Source: Sitta carolinensis
Taxonomy: Eukaryota; Chordata; Aves; Passeriformes; Sittidae
Reading direction: 5' to 3'
Length of the DNA: 64,000 nucleotides
Assembly (NCBI GenBank): GCA_032173965.1
Contig: JAVUNC010000006.1
Location: 16,527,528 to 16,591,527 of the forward strand
Under the pieces are notes generated by a model. That model saw only the letters and a program-made list of their open reading frames with translations. It did no database searches and was not told the DNA's origin. A program made the position numbers and the translations under genes. How positions within the stretch are numbered: the first letter of the stretch is position 1; the number at the start of each line of letters is the position of its first letter. Below, piece after piece: positions 1-11,115 of the stretch.

Positions 1-1907
1 ACTTGGAACTCTAGAAAAACCTCAAAGACTATAAATTAAATACTTATTAAGACAATCACTGACTTCCCCAAATAAGCAGCATACACATAGTATTTTCTGG
101 AATAAATTAATGTATTTTTAACTATCTTCAGCGCTCCAGCAGGGTACCTCAATTTCCCCAATGGAAGAGGGAAAACATTGGGGATGTCCCACATTTTGAA
201 GCAGGCAATGCAAGTTAATTTCTGGGTTTTCTAACTTTCTATATTTCTACCTAGGAGAAGCATACTTGTACTTTTAAGCCCACTTGACTTGAATATCAGA
301 TGGCCATCATCAGTTTATCTGCACCTCCCAAGTGACCACAGCTTGCAACATGAAAACCTTGTAACAAAAAACCAGTCATACAAATATACACTAATGTACA
401 CCAAAACTCCTGTATGCTTTCTAGAACTCCTAACAGGGAAAATCCATCCAAACAAAGGCATTTGCATGCTTCTAAGTACCAAGAGCATTAAGACCACCCG
501 CTTTGAACTCCCATGCATTAATACTTCACAGAAAAAAAAAAAGAAAAAATTTGCATTATCTTAAGAGCCAATCTAACTATATGCATATATTTAAGGAAAG
601 GTTCATAAAGTCTTGCATGCAGGTGAAATACTGCAGCCCTTAGCAAGTTGTTGTAATCACTTCTGAAATTCTGTAACGGGAGAAACAAGGCCCCAAAATC
701 AACCTAGCCAACCTAGTAAAAAGCAAAATTCCTAACAATAAACAGCAAAAATCTTCAGACAACCAATACAATGTTGTCAAACTTTACAAAAGAGAGACTT
801 TAAAGAGACTTCTTTACAGAAGAAACCTCAAAGAATTTTGCACAAGATGAAACTTCAATGTTCCTGGGCTATTCAACATGGAAAGTATGGTAGCCCTTTA
901 CACACCATATGAGTCTATTGAAAAGCAGACAAAGTGAATAAATAAAGAGAAGCTTCTTTTTCCTCATTCTGAGCATCTTCATGTGTGTTGAAAAATGCAA
1001 ATATCAAGGTACTTATTTTGCAATTATGGATGGCTAAATTGTGTGTCCTTATTTCTGCACTAATGAAATCAGTAAGTGCTAAGCTAATAAAGTGTGAAGG
1101 ACAGAACTGAACTACTTCGGAACATCTCAACTAACATTCTTTCAACTAATAATTACTATCAGACAAAAGAGCTGTTAGAAAAGCTAAATATAGAAACAAC
1201 AATCTTGTTGCTACTAATCAACAAAGTACCATTATAAAAACTTGAATAAAAAATAAATTAGTTATAAATGTCCTGCTTAATTCAAACACCAACCTTGTTA
1301 CCACTATCCATTCTATGTCTCCAAGACTAGAGGGTATAAAACATTTGCACAAACTGAAGGGGGTTTGTTTTCCAAAGGGACAGGAAACCTAATGGGACAA
1401 ATATAGCTGCCCATTTAATTGATTTTCTACCATCAACAGCATGTAAGACTAAAGTTCTGAGACTAGCAATTACACATTTCTACATACACTCAAATATTTT
1501 TAACACTGACTTAAAATCAGAAGAACTATTTTTTCCTTCTAAATCCTAGCTACTCAGGGAAAGAACCATCTTTGTAGCTATGAATCAATAAATCAAAAAA
1601 ATCAAAAATTAAAAAAATATTCATTAATAATTCATTCATAATATATCATGTTGGCACTTACTAGAACAGCTAGTTATAGGTGTAGATCCATACAGAACTT
1701 ACAAATCTTATAAAATTATAATGTTTTATTATTGTTAAAAGTAGTGCAAATACTAGATGAGCACTTGGCATCACCAACATTAAAAAAAACCACAAAACCA
1801 TATATCCCTAAAAAAGAATTTTTCTAAAGTTCACATTTCCTTTTTTTTTTTTTTTTTTGAGTATTTTGCTATGCTGGAAATTATATTGTTATTTGATGAA
1901 GACTAAC

Positions 1908-2000
1908 CTCAACAAAAAACTGGCAGACTTCAGTGTACTGCCATGCATAGTCAAAGAGTTCTTTGAAGAAGTTAGGAAGTTGTACATGTATAAGGAATTC
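1908..2000 (-). CDS. Candidate 93-nt coding exon, unidentified gene in NOVA1 intron 2
   Basis: On the minus strand: strong acceptor TTTGTATTTTCCAG, 31 codons in phase 0, then donor GTTGAG followed by GTTAGTC. It encodes EFLIHVQLPNFFKELF, then Asp-Tyr-Ala-Trp-Gln-Tyr-Thr-Glu-Val-Cys-Gln-Phe-Phe-Val-Glu, rich in aromatic residues and helix-like. It joins in frame to the exon ending at 2,124. With the two exons upstream it gives about 131 residues of continuous sequence. I could not find a convincing next exon between 1 and 1,900, so the gene probably runs off the left edge, or ends in an exon I cannot see. Function unknown. Confidence 0.48.
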
Positions 2001-2123
2001 CTGGAAAATACAAATATTGCTTTAGATTGACAGAGTCGCCAAGTGTTCACCTAATAACGTAAGTAGAAGACATACAAAGAATGAAGTGTGCACACACATG
2101 CAAGGCAGAAAACAAACCCATAC

Positions 2124-2285
2124 ATGTTCTACATCTGACATTTGCAACAAATCATTTTTATAAAGCTTTGAGGCATCCACTAGCAGCATTTCATTGCAGA
2201 CCTTTGAAAAATCAGCACAGATAGAATGCTGGAAGACCCTCTCTTGTTCCACAGAAGTTTTCTTCAAATCCAGGTCACAACTCCA
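2124..2285 (-). CDS. Candidate 162-nt coding exon, unidentified gene in NOVA1 intron 2
   Basis: On the minus strand: acceptor GGATTTTTAG, 54 uninterrupted codons, then donor GAACAT followed by GTATGGGT. It starts and ends in phase 0, matching the phase-0 end of the exon at 3,264. It encodes Trp-Ser-Cys-Asp-Leu, then DLKKTSVEQERVFQHS, then Ile-Cys-Ala-Asp-Phe-Ser-Lys-Val-Cys, and ends KNDLLQMSDVEH. It looks alpha-helical with a regular spread of charged and hydrophobic residues. The acceptor has only a short pyrimidine tract; an alternative AG 24 nt further in (after TTTGAAG) would keep the frame. In-frame stops lie just outside in both introns, as expected for an exon. No domain is recognised. 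Confidence 0.45.
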
Positions 2286-3263
2286 CTAAAAATCCACCTA
2301 TTCGCCTTAATTTTTTTTTGGTGTTCCTCAGGAAAATTGTTGGTAGACTGTCAGATTACAATAAAATATAAATATTCTATAACTCCAGCTCAATACTGCT
2401 GCCAAAACAGCATCCCTGGCAGCACCTGAATTGCTGCTGCTGCTTCTACTTGTACTCTAGACTACCCTACCTGCACTCTGGAATTTCCTAACACCAGACT
2501 ACAGATGGGGACAAAATGTAAACCACTGTTAGATCGAGCTCCAACACTGGCATATTGCTCAACTGGTCTTTCCTCTCCCTTCCCTCACAGCCATGACATT
2601 TCATAGCCCAACTCTTTTGGAATACACTCTAATAATATTTTTAATTTTGTAAGTACACTGGATGCTCAACAAAGCCAACTGAATGGACACATGCCATTTC
2701 CTACTCTTCCAGTGCATGACCTAAAATAAATATTTTCAGTAACTCATGTTATAAAAAGAACAACTCCACCATTGTCTATTCAGTTAAATATTTGAAATTT
2801 TTCATGTACAATTTGAAAGCCAGAATTCAGAACACGCTAGGCAGATGACAAATTGCTGCTGCACCTGATTATCTGGTTCTCTACAGAGAATTTATTTCCC
2901 CATATTGCCAATGAAGAATCTAAATAAGACTAAAATCACTACTTGAGAATAAAAAAATACATACAAATCTTCCAAGAGCTTTGGAGATGTGCACTATGGT
3001 TCTTGATTCAAGCAAACAGGTGCCACTCTGTCAAGTGGGGGAAAATAGTACAAATGTGTGAAGCTCTTTATGTGGGAAATTACAAGAGAGTTAAATGGCA
3101 CTGAGCAAGGCACAAAAAGTGCTTTTAAAATAGAAACAAGGAAACATGCAGAGAACCTCAGTATCTAATTTAATTAATGATTGAGAATGCAAAGGCTCCA
3201 ACTGGTGAAACATTAGCAGCAGCCATGAATTTCACTGTAGTTCTGTATAACAAGTAATCTTAC

Positions 3264-3403
3264 CTGAGTGATTCTCAAAAAAATGTCAACACATCGATTG
3301 TATTTTTCATCTGATCCTGTCAATGCTGAGATGACAGGCCCTGCAGGATGCAGTGAGAGATCAACGATGAAAAACAGATGTTTAGTCTTTTCAAAATCAA
3401 AAC
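3264..3403 (-). CDS. Candidate 140-nt coding exon, unidentified gene in NOVA1 intron 2
   Basis: On the minus strand: acceptor TTTACCTGGTCTTGTAG, 140 nt of open frame, then a near-consensus donor ACTCAG followed by GTAAGATT. Starting in phase 1 and ending in phase 0, it encodes Phe-Asp-Phe-Glu-Lys-Thr-Lys-His-Leu-Phe-Phe, a segment VDLSLHPAGPVISALTG, then SDEKYNRCVDIFLRITQ. The composition (mixed hydrophobic and charged residues, helix-like, no low complexity) looks like real protein, unlike nearby chance frames. It continues in phase into the segments at 2,285-2,124 and 2,000-1,908. I do not recognise the family. It lies in the same orientation as NOVA1, so it is either a nested gene or in-frame alternative exons; a decayed gene copy is also possible. 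Confidence 0.5.
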
Positions 3404-4859
3404 CTACAAGACCAGGTAAACACAAAATTTTGTCCAAGATTCATAGTTCTTTATATCCAACAGACGCTGATGTTATGTAAGCACTTTCATACACATAAGT
3501 TGACAAAAGTCTCTCTTACTTACAAGGGATCTGACCCCACATCAATCATACCACCAATGTTTAACTTTAAACCTGGTCCCTAACATACTGTTCTTTCAAG
3601 TCCTATCTGGTCACATAGCTAGTTATTCACATCACCTACACCAACCTATGCTCTCCAACCTTTCACAAAAGAGACTTCATTTTGGCCATCAATTATGCAG
3701 GACACTTAAACCATACACAGATTTACTGCAATTCAGAAGCCAAAAAGAACAGTAACTAGCTCAAGCAGAGTGATAAATTCATACTCAAAGGCTACAAAAG
3801 CATGATAGCATTGTAGAGTTGGGAGCTGACTTCCATAGATGTGTCTGCAAAGACTGCCTTAAACTGGATTTTCAATCAGATAGTTAAGTTCTTGCAAAGG
3901 AATTACAATGCTTGGCAATTATCAAGAACAGCACACCTAATATTAAGTAAACTCCAGTAAGATTCAACCATAATTATCAATATGTTAAAGTGAAAACAAG
4001 TTCATATGGGTGGATAGGAATTTAGATCTTGTGATTTTTATGTATTAAAATACTTGATGTGTTTATCAAATATAGGGAAAATTTAAAGCAGAGTATTCTG
4101 ACGGTACTTTCTCTATTTTTTAATCAAAATGCAAGCAATGTAGTTGATCTTTATAATGCCAGGAATAATCACAAGTTGGGATGGAGAAACCCCTGAAATA
4201 AAAAAAAATAGGATGGAACAGAGCTACACAAATCTGTACTGGGACACTTCCAACATCTCTAAGTTATAGTATAGTTTGATATTTCCTCTGAGGGAAGGAA
4301 AATGACCCTGAATATCAGGGTGAATTGTAAAGAACCTGCTATTTTCCTAAATCTATGTCATTCAGTTAGAATGAAGACAATCATATGTATACAGTAATTA
4401 AAAACTTTGCACATGCATAGCACACTAATTGATTCCATTTGCCAACACCAAATTCCAACTCTCCACCACCTTTCCATGCTACAAGAAGTCCTTAACCACA
4501 AGACTGGGCTAAACAAAACAAGTACTAAGCATTCCCACTACAGAACATACTATACTACACCAGACATTCATACCAGACACAGAACAATGCTTTTCATTTA
4601 CAGACAATAGTTGTCATCAGAATAAGCAGAGATATTTTTGCTAAATCCATTATAAACATGACATTTCAAAAACACACACATTGGCTTCACTACTCAACAG
4701 ATAGATTTGGTAAACAGGAAAAACATATTACAGTTTTAAATTGAAGTACATTAAGAATTTTATGCTAGTGTCAAACAAATCCGATTAGAAAAACCAAAAG
4801 GCCTACCTAGAAACATGGCCATCAATAAGAGTCAGAAAAGCAGCCTTCCAATTTTTAAT

Positions 4860-5340
4860 ATGCACTGCGTTTTATACCATGACACTGCAGCCTCTGAGGG
4901 TCAGATTAATTAAGATCAACAGCAGCTGCAGTGCAACGTGAGAAGCACACGGCCACAGCTCTCACCAGTCCAGCCCAATTACCTGCAGCATTCCAACACT
5001 GGACAACTGACAGCTATGACACTCCTCACCCAGTCATTATCTCCCACTGGCCTACTGATAAATGTTAAGAAACAAACTAAATTCCAAGAGGGTCTGGAAA
5101 GCTGGCTGCATGCTGCAAGATGCAACAATGAGTCTCCAAGATATTTGCCAGCCAAACCTTTCTAGTTGGTGCTTAACTTCATGTGAGAGCTGTGTCCAAA
5201 GACAGAAATGTGATAGCAACAAGGTGCAAAGGTGCAAGCCTTCTTCACCAACCTCTCTAGGCTCCATTTCTGGAGGCCAGTCTGACAAAGTCACTAAATC
5301 CAAGGTTTCTTTCCCTGGCCAAAAAGCTACTGATGTCTGA
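4860..5340. other. Unidentified GC-richer block in NOVA1 intron 2
   Basis: This stretch is less AT-rich than its surroundings and supports open frames of 75-92 codons on both strands without recognisable domains. It could be a decayed interspersed repeat or a conserved regulatory block. I see no terminal repeats, poly(A) tail or target duplication that would decide. Confidence 0.25.
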
Positions 5341-5779
5341 CAAAATAAATTCTCTAGTCAACTACTGAGGACAATGTCTAAGCTAATGAAATTAATTAAA
5401 GAACAAACAAGATCAAAGAGTATTCGAAAAATATGTTGTTTGCTACAGGTTGCATCCATTAAGAAAAGCAAGTATGTGTTTTGTTTACTGCACAGGGGAG
5501 AAGAGGAAAACATGAGATTCAGACATCCCCTGTTTATTATTTTAAAATATTATCTCTAACACCTATTCTCTATCAAGAATCCATAAAAACTTGGCTCTAT
5601 CTACTAAAAACTACTGATTTATTGCATGGAAATTTTAAGCTTCATGAAAGGGGAAAACTTAAGCCTTCTTTTTCTTAAATGAATAACTGCTTTACAGAAA
5701 TCCTGACTTTGTATCAGAAAACAATGTTGTTATTAGAAGCACCTTCGTCTATATAAGTTTTGTAACCTACTGAAAATAC

Positions 5780-5803
5780 CTTGATTTTCAATTAGATTGT
5801 AAC
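5780..5803 (-). CDS. Candidate 24-nt microexon of an unidentified gene in NOVA1 intron 2
   Basis: On the minus strand a strong acceptor (TGCTTTCACCCAG) is followed by 24 nt and a good donor (CAAG, then GTATTTTC). Read in phase 1 it encodes (Gly)-Tyr-Asn-Leu-Ile-Glu-Asn-Gln and ends with one base G. This joins in frame to the next exon-like segment at 3,403, which starts with GT, to make Gly-Phe-Asp-Phe-Glu-Lys. The case rests on splice-site quality and matching phase. A microexon this short can arise by chance, so it is weaker than the three larger exons downstream. Function unknown. Confidence 0.33.
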
Positions 5804-8800
5804 CTGGGTGAAAGCAATCACAATGAAAATGTTGAAAAGTCAAAATACGGCATTTCCCTGTGATAACAGCTGTCCTCACTCTATTCTTTATTTTGACAAC
5901 AAAGTTGGTTGTTAGCCTGTGACATTTATTAAAGTTAGACTAGCCATTCCAAATCTGTCAGAAGTTCTTATAAACCTTTCTATACAAGACAAAGACACAG
6001 CACTTTCTTGCAAACCAAAGCCATTTACTATGTCAAAGCTGATTCACTCATTAACATGAATAAGTCCCTACAGGTAGAAAAAAAATCAGTGCTAAATTTC
6101 TACTTTAATTTCTCAAAACTTCTCTAAGCCTACCAAATTAGAATCTGCTAAGTGACAGCACACAGGACAAGTCAGATATGTAACAATCTAAAGACCCTAC
6201 TAAGTTACATATTCAGTTTCAGCTCCCTTTCAAATGCAAAATACTACAGACCTACTGGCTAACAAGCTAACTTTTTTTTTATTCTGTTTCAGTAACCAAG
6301 CAACAGACAACTGTCCAACTGAGAATTATCTCTCTGAACAGCTGGCAATCAACACTTGGGAGTTTTTGGTGGCTGGTCTCTTTTTTTTTAAAGCTAGTAC
6401 AAAGATCAGTGATTACTTTAAAAATCTATACAGCTCGAGATTCCACCTCTGTATTTAGTATTATCAGTCTCATCCTTACTCACATAAGTTACTCATATAA
6501 GTTAATGTTTACAACAGAATCTGAAAATCTTAAATATATACTTATGTAGTGTCTAATTAGCTAATGTCAACACTTCAAGAAAAAGAGTAGGATCATCAAG
6601 AAAAAAAAATGAAATGCATTTATTGATGTATGACAAAGCCCTTCAAGGAACCAGCACAACAGACAGATACTAACTAAAGCCATTCTTGCTTCTAACTCCA
6701 TTACTCTTTTCTCTTCCATAGCTGAAAAAAGCAGTATTTCACTACAACATTATTTCAAGTATTGATTTTTAAAACATTTCTTTCCTTACTAGATTTTTGT
6801 TATTTTTAAGAGTTATAAATGAACGTGATAAACTCTATGTCTATAAAGGAAATATTAATAGAGAACCAAGCTTGATATATTATACCTTTCTCCTTCCTAG
6901 CAGTTTATAGGAGTAATGATGCTATAAGATTATTAAATTCCTATAACTTAATGTGTTACTTACACAGTCAATGTTTTTGAAAGGTATTTAAGAGTAAGGA
7001 TAAGAGACTTTTCAGAAGGGCACTGGTACAAAGATTAGCTAGACTATCTCCCATAACACATGAATGATTAAAAAAAACCTCTGATATTTAAACAGAAAAT
7101 ATTTAAAAACAGAAGTCCCTTGGTAAAAGCACAAAAAAGCCACACAATACTTCATATGGTTTGCATGAGATGGGAGAGGAAACTCCCACCTTTTACATTC
7201 TCCAAACATTTATATAACTACTGACTAGAAATCTGCTATAAGAACAACACATCTAAAATATTGTTAAAACCAGTAAAAGCTTACCCCCATTTAATTATGC
7301 ATTTATTAATCTCTGCTAATTGATATGATCTAATTTAAGTACACCTATGACATCATATTACAATAAATTGAAAAACACTGACCAAATTCGAATTCACACA
7401 AGCACCAAGTTCAGACCAGGCAAGATCCTGTTGCAAAATAAACAACATGATGTGATGTAACATAATTTCTTGCATGTGTGTGTATATGTGAGAGACTGGG
7501 CGGAGTGCAGAGAGAGGGAGGGAGAGGGACTGAGCACATGCACGCAAGAGAGAGTGTACGGCAACGGTCGCAAGGGAAAAATATACATGGCCTGAGTAGT
7601 TCTGAGTCCAGGCTCACTAAAATGAGAAACACATAAGCAATGACAGCTTCAGACAACAGAAATAATCTTTCTTCCATAATTAAAAAAAAAAAGACATTAT
7701 AATGGCTGCACAGAATAGCCACTTTATCATACAGTTGACTAAATCTGTGTTTAATTTTTGAACCAAAACCTAGTAGTCAATATACAGTGTACTTTCTATG
7801 TAGAAGGATCAGCACCATTTAGTTTAAAAGTAGGGCATATATTGCCATTTTAATTTTAGTTCTGCTAATCTTGGGGGACATGCCTGAACAGAAAAGAATC
7901 AGAGTATCCAAAGTCAAATTGCAGGAGTCCAGACAACAAGAAAAAGTCAGCGGGCAACCTGAAAAGAGAACAATAAATTGCATACTCAAAAATAAAACTG
8001 TAGTGGACAGTAATGTATTTGTATACTGCTTCCTATCTTGTAAACTAAAATGTTCAATGCAAAGCTGTTTTTTCCTTCAATTTCTTGTAATTAGAGCTGC
8101 CATATAATTCTTCAGCAATTATGTCACCTTTTGATGCACAAAAATAATTCCAACAGAAATCAGTCTGCATACTGAAGTCCTATATCACAGAGGGAAAAGA
8201 AAAAAACACTATTAGATCATAGGAACTACTCGTAACTTCTGCATTACAAGCACCTTCCTCCCTTCCAAACAGGAACTTACACACTTTTCTAAAAATTTTC
8301 AGGAAAAACAGAAAACTTTCATAGAAGCTTCAATGACAGAACATTCCATGGCGAAACATACGTTAAATATATTTGTAGTCACAAGCATCAGAGGTAAGGA
8401 CTATGTAACATCTATTAGGAAAACAGTAATTGTTTAAAAAACTTAATAAGAAAAATAAACCATAACTTTATCTTAGCTCTTTCACATGGTTTGTATTCCC
8501 TAATGTTATACGAGCAAGAGAGTCTGGAAGAAACCCAAAAGCCATCAGCTCAAGGAATGACAGGACCTCTGAAAATTCCACAGGCTGGTGGTCAGACGCA
8601 AACAGAAATACTAACAAGAGCTAGCTAGCCACGCTGGAATCCATTTCCCATCCCTGTTCCATGCTTTAGCAGGTATCAGTCACCAGCTTCCTTAAAACAC
8701 TCACTTTCCAACACAACGAGGCTGCAAATTCAAGGCAGACTGTATAAAGTCGAACTGGAACTTCATTTGCACCTGTTACTGTGAAAACGTTTTGAGACGT

Positions 8801-10663
8801 CCTGCAACTAGTTATATTTTATATTATTGCTGCTGTTTTAAGAAATATGTTTATTTGCAAATGTTTCTCATGTCATCTAGCTTGCAATTTTTATTTTTCA
8901 AGGTTCTTCTGTACTAATGCTGATCTTACATTTTCCTGCAAAAAAAAAAAGTAATTCTGATTTAATTAGAAAACAGAGAACTATACTAGAGTACTGAACA
9001 AAGATCTAATCTTTGGAGCGTCCTTTCCAAGTGAGTGTAAATAAACTGTAGTAAAATGAAAAGGCTTATAATTTGGTATTTGGAATATTCTTCATAAACA
9101 CCAATTTTCTGTAACATCCTTGCATATCTGATAACCCCTCATGTATAATGCAGAAAATCTATTTCATTTTCATCTATTGACAATGAATTTAATTTACTAT
9201 TGCAGCTCTTTACCCAGATTATGTTATTAATTCTGCAATCAGGCTCTTTAGAATGCGTTTATTTCTTCCAAGAGTTTTCACAATTCTTCACTGATTTTTT
9301 TAAATCTTAACATACCTTTTAAAATAAAGGATTATGTTTTTCCTAGGTTTCTAAAAAAAGTAAAAAAAAAAAAAGCTTCAAAAGTAAAAAGCACCAGTCA
9401 TAAGCTGTAACTTTCAACAAAAAAAAATCTACACGCAACATTTCAATCTCTGACTTTTAAGTATTATAAGCTACATTCATTAAGGAGACGTACAACAGGT
9501 GCATCAGAATTTCCACATCAACAATCATATTTGTAAATAGACCAAAATATCTCTGTTAATAAAATGTCATCCACTTCTGCCTGACAGTAAAGTCAGAGGA
9601 CAGGAAAGCTAAATGCTCCAATGTTAGCGTTCTGTTTACATCCATACCAACTGCCTCTGCTATTTTGTAGAATTCAGTCTTGCTAAAATACAATAAATGC
9701 AAAGCAGCTTTTATTTTCCAAAAGAAAAAAAGTCAGCAACAGCTAGTCAACTCAATTCTAAATCACCAGTTACTCTCCAAAATAACAAAATCAAAACACG
9801 AAAGTGTCAAATGTTATTTTGCACCAGTTTTCAGAAAGTCCTCTAGTGCAAAGTTCAATTACAGAATGCTAATTTGTCCATCTTTAGGAAAAAAACCAAC
9901 AGTTATTCAACTGCAGAAGCTAAAAATCTTATCATTATATGACTCCTTCTTCAGAAATCTTATAAAGAATGCTAATTCAGGTATTTATTACTGTTATACT
10001 CAAATATTAAAAACTTTTCATGTGCATTAATACAGCTAACACGTAATTAATACAGCTAATTAGAAATGCTAAATTTTTAATTCATCCAAAGTATTTCAGT
10101 TTTATAATAGAGTTTTATTCCACCATCATGATAAACATAATATAAAGAATATCTAAAGAGCAGCACTTGTCCTCTTTACTTCACTCCAGAGCCAATGAAC
10201 AAAGCAGTGAAGCAGAAAGAAGGTACATAATGGATTTAAAGTAAATGGCCCATTCTTTACGAGGCAGTCTCTCATTTTTACTCGTTCTAGCTTAATTGTC
10301 ATTACAATGTCTGGAAACTTCAAACGAACAATTATCTTTACACCACCTGTCACATTGGTTCCTTAAAGCTAGATTTTTTAAATAAATAATAAAGCAATCA
10401 ATGTTAATGAAAATAATCTTTTGTAGAAATGTTGTAAATTACTTTAAACTTCTTTCTAGCAGTTAGTGTCCAGTTCAGTCCATTCCATACGCCAAAACAG
10501 ACAGAATATCTATATTCACTACTGAACTTTGAAACATACTTTTCTGAGACATAATGCTTCCTGCTGCACTGGAAGCTTAACCATCAATATATGAAAAACA
10601 CTGAAATGTACATACATGCCTGGTAATTTAAAAAATAAAGAATTGGCTAATTTTTGCACCTAC

Positions 10664-10807
10664 CTGGATAAAAATCTTTGGATTTAGACAGCTTGATGGT
10701 GGCCCCAGTCTCTTTCTGCAACTGAACAATTGTCTGTCCTCCCTTCCCAATTATAGATCCAGCAGCATAACTAGGTATGAGGACCTTTAGAAAATACTGG
10801 CCATCCT
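10664..10807 (-). CDS. NOVA1: NOVA1 coding exon 2 (first KH domain)
   Basis: This 144-nt exon encodes residues 46-93 plus one base of codon 94. It begins Glu-Asp-Gly-Gln-Tyr-Phe-Leu-Lys-Val, the first beta strand of KH1. The KH signature IIGKGG follows, with the RNA-contacting GKGG loop at residues 66-69, then a helix ([12 protein letters not shown]) and a strand ([13 protein letters not shown]). The acceptor is CTCAATTTTTCAG followed by AGGATGG; the donor is CCAG followed by GTAGGTGC. Exon 1 gives one base (G) and exon 2 gives AG, making Glu46, so phases agree. The exon ends in phase 1 with G. No further NOVA1 exon is visible leftward, so the rest of KH1, KH2 and KH3 lie outside the window. 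Confidence 0.95.
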
Positions 10808-11062
10808 CTGAAAAATTGAGATATGCATGGTTAATACAGCTCATAAGTTGTCATTTTTCCTCCCCAGACCCACAAATAAATAAAAGGTTACATCTTTAAA
10901 CTCCTCCACTAATTCATGCATTTACATCTAACCAGTTGCGTCATTATACAAGACATGTTTAGACTATGCCTTTAGACTACATTTATTCTAAGCAAAGAAC
11001 CCACATAGGTTCCTTAATGCGGTAAAAGAATAAGAATAATATTGCAATTATATTTCAAAGAT

Positions 11063-11065
<3 letters not shown>

Positions 11066-11113
<48 letters not shown>
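11066..11113. repeat. Poly(T) tract, 48 bases, NOVA1 intron 1
   Basis: An uninterrupted run of 48 T on the + strand (A in the NOVA1 pre-mRNA), the longest homopolymer in the window. It could be the tail of an old minus-strand retroposon, but no source sequence or flanking duplication is recognisable. Its assembled length is likely unreliable. Confidence 0.95.

Positions 11114-11115
<2 letters not shown>

Larger units (their letters stand above)
1..10663 (-). other. NOVA1: Start of NOVA1 intron 2 (left end outside window)
   Basis: Everything left of exon 2 is read as the 5' part of a long intron, because the next NOVA1 coding segment expected after the exon-2 donor (the remainder of KH1) is not found on the minus strand. 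The region is AT-rich. It contains the unidentified exon-like segments listed separately (1,908-5,803), a slightly GC-richer block at about 4,860-5,340, purine-rich simple sequence at about 7,490-7,560 and short A/T runs. Open frames on the + strand show no recognisable domain. Confidence 0.75.

Noticed and set aside
915..1130. 71-codon minus frame as a last exon of the nested gene
   Set aside because: No credible acceptor in phase 0 upstream, and composition is not convincing.
1280..1330. Possible 33-nt microexon (CTCTAG acceptor, GTTGGTG donor) after the exon at 1,908
   Set aside because: Phase fits, but splice signals are weak and so short an exon is easily found by chance.
3268..3480. 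70-codon + strand frame
   Set aside because: Antisense shadow of the minus-strand exon candidate at 3,264-3,403; no splice or domain support on +.
6964..7100. Strong donor-like GTAAGTAAC on the minus strand
   Set aside because: The only open frame ending there finishes in the wrong phase for the nested exons.
7585..7614. 30-nt minus-strand microexon (acceptor TTTCTCATTTTAG, donor CCAT/GTATAT)
   Set aside because: Good acceptor and compatible phase, but evidence is only sequence motif level; too short to support alone.
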